The translations under genes and the position numbers were made by a program. Of a DNA stretch of 21,816 bases, positions 21,791 through 21,816 are shown piece by piece (positions within the stretch are counted from its first letter, which is position 1; every line of letters begins with the position of its first letter). The stretch is taken from the NCBI GenBank assembly GCA_036897485.1, contig JAYMTF010001698.1, positions 1 to 21,816 of the forward strand, read 5' to 3'. Below the pieces are notes generated by a model. That model made no database searches. It was not told the DNA's origin and saw only the letters and a program-made list of their open reading frames with translations. This DNA is from Pelargonium nanum. Lineage: Eukaryota > Streptophyta > Magnoliopsida > Geraniales > Geraniaceae.

Positions 21791-21816
21791 TATATATATA
21801 TATATATATATATATA
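21791..21816. repeat. (TA)n microsatellite at the window edge
   Basis: Thirteen uninterrupted TA dinucleotides run to the last base of the window, inside the sixth intron of the cyclophilin. The true length is unknown because the window ends in it. Confidence 0.95.

Noticed and set aside
1..21816. CRISPR array, insertion sequence, prokaryotic operon or organellar DNA
   Set aside because: No regularly spaced repeats, no transposase, spliceosomal introns in four of five genes and nuclear gene families throughout.

Overview
The window looks like nuclear DNA of a eudicot plant. It is AT-rich with long intergenic spacers. Most genes are split by short GT..AG introns, and every recognised protein belongs to a family with characteristic plant forms. 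I cannot name the species. I see five protein-coding genes: four complete and one cut by the right edge. I see no RNA gene, no CRISPR array, no intact transposon and no clearly new system.

Layout from left to right. 1-2297: spacer with no supported gene. 2298-4741 (minus): a nine-exon phosphoinositide-specific phospholipase C (PI-PLC, 585 aa). 5573-9246 (minus): a second, tandem nine-exon PI-PLC (592 aa) of a different subtype; its first intron is long and unusual in composition. 9247-13434: about 4.2 kb of spacer with a GTGT-rich hairpin region and a perfect 57-bp tandem duplication. 13435-14367 (minus): intronless PDX1, the synthase subunit of pyridoxal phosphate synthase (310 aa). 14368-16159: spacer. 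16160-18976 (minus): six-exon GT90/CAP10 family glycosyltransferase with an N-terminal membrane anchor (541 aa). 18977-19919: shared upstream region between divergent genes. 19920 to the edge (plus): first six exons of a secretory-pathway cyclophilin resembling plant CYP20-1/CYP19-4. The window ends inside a (TA)n tract.

The two PLCs would act at membranes on phosphoinositides. PDX1 makes vitamin B6 in the cytosol. The glycosyltransferase and the cyclophilin would act in the secretory pathway. Nothing shows that the five genes form one pathway. The most informative points are the tandem PLC pair with a conserved exon plan, the PLC-to-cyclophilin neighbourhood that recalls an Arabidopsis chromosome 5 cluster, an imperfect ER-stress-type element upstream of the cyclophilin, and a candidate upstream ORF plus hairpin just before the second PLC start codon. 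All exon boundaries were derived by hand from splice consensus, reading frame and family alignment; they have not been tested against transcripts.
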